From NCBI GenBank assembly GCA_028278555.1, contig JANQEA010000066.1, positions 57,566 through 121,565 on the forward strand: a stretch of 64,000 nt of DNA. Direction: 5' to 3'. Below, piece by piece: positions 62,346-64,000 of the stretch; position 1 is the stretch's first letter; each line of letters opens with the position of its first letter. This stretch comes from Candidatus Bipolaricaulota bacterium (GTDB taxonomy: Bacteria; Bipolaricaulota; Bipolaricaulia; UBA7950; UBA9294). The notes under the pieces are model-generated. The model saw nothing but the letters and a program-made list of their open reading frames with translations, ran no database searches and was not told the origin of the DNA. The position numbers and the translations under genes are program-made.

Positions 62346-62786
62346 TCACCCGCTGGGGATCGCGTCGCGAGCGAGCCGGTCGGCCCGCTCGTTCTCCTCG
62401 TGGCCGGCGTGCCCCTCGACCCAGTGGAACGTCACGCGATGTTCGGCGACGAGCCCGTCGAGCACTCGCCAGAGGTCCTCGTTCTTCACCGGGAGCCAGC
62501 GCTTCCCGCTCCGCCGGCGCCAGCCGTTCGCCTTCCATGAGGCGATCCACTCGGTGATCCCCTTCTTCACGTACGTCGAGTCGGTGTACAGGTCGACCTC
62601 GGACTCCTGCTTCAGCGCGCGGAGCGCTTCGATCGCCGCCGTCAGCTCCATCCGGTTGTTCGTCGTCTCCCGCTCCCCGCCGGAGATCTCCTTCCGGTGT
62701 GTCCCGGAGACGAGGATCGCCCCCCAGCCGCCCGGACCCGGATTCCCACTGCACGCCCCGTCGGTATAGATAGTGACTTGATTCAC
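62346..62786 (-). CDS. rnhA: Ribonuclease HI
   Basis: A 146-residue RNase HI of normal length. Catalytic residues are D in [17 protein letters not shown] in [14 protein letters not shown] in YTDSTYV and D in [10 protein letters not shown]. It removes RNA from RNA-DNA hybrids. The GTG start lies 9 nt after a TAGCCT -10 box, so its transcript is probably leaderless. It is cotranscribed with the hydroxyacid dehydrogenase downstream. Confidence 0.96.
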   Translation of the reverse strand: MNQVTIYTDGACSGNPGPGGWGAILVSGTHRKEISGGERETTNNRMELTAAIEALRALKQESEVDLYTDSTYVKKGITEWIASWKANGWRRRSGKRWLPVKNEDLWRVLDGLVAEHRVTFHWVEGHAGHEENERADRLARDAIPSG

Positions 62787-62795
62787 GATGCAGAC

Positions 62796-62824
62796 AGGCT
62801 AGCCGATGGCCTGGGGGTTGTCGA
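62796..62824 (-). promoter_or_regulatory. Promoter of rnhA (leaderless)
   Basis: Minus strand TCGACA (62824-62819, five of six consensus bases), 17-nt spacer, TAGCCT (62801-62796), 9 nt before the GTG start. Confidence 0.6.
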
Positions 62825-62901
62825 CCAAGTCCAGTATCCAAAACTGCGAGTAAGCAGAAAACACCGGCTCGATCGTTGCACGGTGAGCTGGCTGGTCCAA
62901 G

Positions 62902-62930
62902 TTGATGTTAAGTCTAGCCCTATCTACACT
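62902..62930 (+). promoter_or_regulatory. Promoter of the 148-residue membrane protein gene
   Basis: TTGATG (62902-62907), 17-nt spacer, TACACT (62925-62930), 34 nt upstream of the start at 62965. Confidence 0.6.
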
Positions 62931-62964
62931 GCCTTGGACTTCGTAACCGTACAGAAGGTAGGGA

Positions 62965-63411
62965 ATGGACCCTGCACAGCAAGAGAGACAGAACCTCCTT
63001 GACACACAGCGGAAGGCAACATATGTCCTGCTCGCGGCAGCCGGTGGTGCAATCGCATTTGCCTTGAATCAGACTCAAGGCATCGCTCTGACTTGGTCGC
63101 AGATTCCGCTTTTCATCGCGTTGGCTTTCTGGGGCTTGAGCATCTTCTCAGGATATCGCTACATTCAGTACTTGGCTTCCACGCTATACGCCAGTTGTGT
63201 CCGCTTTCAGGTCTTGAGCGGCGAGCACCCTGACTGTGGCACTCATCCTCAGAAGATGCAGGCAGCCGCGGACGGAATAAGCCAAGCTATCGAGAGCAAT
63301 TCCGAGATCGCCAATCGGATAGGGAAACGACAGTTCTGGTGGCTCATATACGGAGGTCTCTTCTACATTGTCTGGCATGTGGTTGAGATGGCTCTGCGAG
63401 TAGGTGAATAG
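62965..63411 (+). CDS. Small integral membrane protein of unknown function
   Basis: A 148-residue protein with three hydrophobic segments: about 19-35, 47-70 and 125-143. Between the second and third is a soluble helical part with CVRFQVLSGEHPDCG and QAIESNSEIANRIG. I recognise no family. The gene is AT-richer than its neighbours, like the 17.7-22.0 kb island, and has its own promoter and AAGGTAGGGA upstream. Recent acquisition is possible. Confidence 0.7.
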   Translation: MDPAQQERQNLLDTQRKATYVLLAAAGGAIAFALNQTQGIALTWSQIPLFIALAFWGLSIFSGYRYIQYLASTLYASCVRFQVLSGEHPDCGTHPQKMQAAADGISQAIESNSEIANRIGKRQFWWLIYGGLFYIVWHVVEMALRVGE

Positions 63412-63484
63412 CGTAGCAGCTTTGCCGTAGACACTCCGCTACTAACGACCTTCTTCGGAGCGCTGAGCCGGCAAGCTGGACTAC

Positions 63485-63742
63485 TCACTCATATACGTCG
63501 CTTCGCTTCGCGACCTTCACGACAACGACCAATAGCACGTCATCCTGAATCTCGTAGAGAATTCGATACCGGCCTTGGCGGATTCGATACCGCTCTTGGT
63601 CCGTGAGCTTCTCGCACCCACGCGGCCGCGGATCCACGGCCAGTGATTCGATCCGCCGGAGGATTCTCTCGACGTCCTTCTTCGGAATTGCTCGAAGATC
63701 CTTCGCAATGGATCTCTTGAATCTCAGGCTATAGCTTGCCAT
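63485..63742 (-). CDS. RelE/ParE family toxin
   Basis: An 85-residue toxin with the RelE/ParE fold pattern: SLRFKRSIAKDLRAIPKKD, LTDQERYRIRQGRYRILYEIQ and a C-terminal VVVVKVAKRSDVYE. RelE members cut mRNA at the ribosome and ParE members poison gyrase; the C-terminal RSDVYE pattern favours the RelE side, but this is not certain. It overlaps the antitoxin gene by 14 nt, the usual arrangement with antitoxin first. Confidence 0.92.
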   Translation of the reverse strand: MASYSLRFKRSIAKDLRAIPKKDVERILRRIESLAVDPRPRGCEKLTDQERYRIRQGRYRILYEIQDDVLLVVVVKVAKRSDVYE

Positions 63743-63953
63743 GCGCCTTCAGATCGTCGAGGAGCGCTTCGTAGCTGATCGTCGGCTCGGCGGCGCGCTC
63801 GGCAAACGCAGCCAGATCCTCCTGGTCTTCGCTCAACGCTTGTCGGACGGCGTCATTCACGAGATCGGAGACGGTACGTTCCGTGCTCGCAGCTTTCAAT
63901 CGCAGCGCCTTGTGAAGCTCCGGTTCGAAGTAGATCGTCGAACGCTTGGTCAT
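63729..63953 (-). CDS. Ribbon-helix-helix (CopG-type) antitoxin
   Basis: A 74-residue antitoxin with an N-terminal RHH DNA-binding domain (KRSTIYFEPELHKALRLKAA, then RTVSDLVNDAVRQAL) and an acidic C-terminal tail that would bind the toxin. The start at 63953 follows GAGGTGAG; a longer start further upstream would include the leader. It represses its own operon by binding the palindrome at 63974-63987. Confidence 0.92.
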   Translation of the reverse strand: MTKRSTIYFEPELHKALRLKAASTERTVSDLVNDAVRQALSEDQEDLAAFAERAAEPTISYEALLDDLKAHGKL

Positions 63954-63973
63954 CGAACTCACCTCATCGCGCA

Positions 63974-63994
63974 TCCTAGCGCTAGGACATCATA
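63974..63994 (-). promoter_or_regulatory. Toxin-antitoxin operator and -10 box
   Basis: A perfect 14-bp palindrome TCCTAGCGCTAGGA (63974-63987) directly follows a TATGAT -10 box (63994-63989 on the minus strand), 20 nt before the antitoxin start. The -35 lies beyond the window edge. This is the position expected for autoregulation by an RHH antitoxin. Confidence 0.7.
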
Positions 63995-64000
63995 ACGTCA

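Noticed and set aside
1..64000. CRISPR arrays, tRNA or rRNA genes, insertion sequences
   Set aside because: I read the spacers on both strands and found no spaced direct repeats, no tRNA cloverleaf with a GTTCGAAT-like T arm and no transposase.

Overview
This window is high-GC bacterial DNA (about 60% or more by eye) with dense gene packing, many 4-nt start/stop overlaps and frequent GTG and TTG starts. The gene content (corrinoid methyltransferases, a tungsten-type aldehyde ferredoxin oxidoreductase, several ferredoxin-type proteins, no respiratory oxidase) suggests an anaerobe. No rRNA or other phylogenetic anchor is present. A deep-branching anaerobic lineage such as Bipolaricaulota or Chloroflexota is only a guess.

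Region 1 (1-17.6 kb) is core-type: a NitT/TauT-type ABC importer (minus strand, permease cut by the window edge), a heterodimeric ABC exporter with one degenerate ATP site, two tandem PAS/GAF/GGDEF diguanylate cyclases, a Nudix hydrolase, an orphan OppB-like permease, two EamA transporters, a GNAT acetyltransferase, a Na/Pi cotransporter with PhoU domain and a LapA-like protein.

Region 2 (17.7-22.0 kb) is a visibly AT-richer three-gene island: a large soluble sensor histidine kinase, a divergent stand-alone receiver and a two-TM coiled-coil protein.

Region 3 (22.1-29.4 kb) has an IclR regulator divergent from a small PKD lipoprotein, an operon of a DUF3467 protein, a degenerate polyprenyl-synthase-like protein and ispG, a fucose-isomerase-like protein, an MscS channel and a class III aminotransferase.

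Region 4 (29.5-59.4 kb) is the notable part: a nearly unbroken plus-strand run of about 21 genes behind a divergent BMP-family binding protein. It encodes ATP-dependent hydantoinase HyuA/HyuB, an opine-dehydrogenase-like protein, a carbamoyltransferase without the ornithine SMG loop, a corrinoid protein, an MtmB-like methylamine methyltransferase with alanine at the pyrrolysine position, an MttB-superfamily methyltransferase, an ornithine-cyclodeaminase-like protein, a ferredoxin plus aldehyde ferredoxin oxidoreductase, a three-subunit xanthine-dehydrogenase-type hydroxylase, an SsnA/guanine-deaminase-like amidohydrolase, a PreA-like dihydropyrimidine dehydrogenase, a BMP/Nup nucleoside-type ABC importer, an alcohol dehydrogenase/FGGY kinase/class I aldolase module and an MFS carrier. 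My reading (inference) is anaerobic uptake and breakdown of an N-methylated N-heterocycle, perhaps a nucleoside-like compound: deamination, hydroxylation or reduction, ATP-driven ring opening, release of carbamoyl phosphate and corrinoid-dependent N-demethylation. No corrinoid-reactivating enzyme or methyl-corrinoid:folate transferase is in the window.

Region 5 (59.4-64 kb) has a DUF401 transporter, a small protein made of two tandem Cys-containing repeats, a spacer with inward-facing AACGCAGAG-type repeats, a 2-hydroxyacid dehydrogenase, RNase HI, a small AT-richer membrane protein and a RHH/RelE toxin-antitoxin pair with a perfect 14-bp palindrome at its promoter. Several genes have a -10 box only 6-10 nt before the start codon, so leaderless transcripts seem common.
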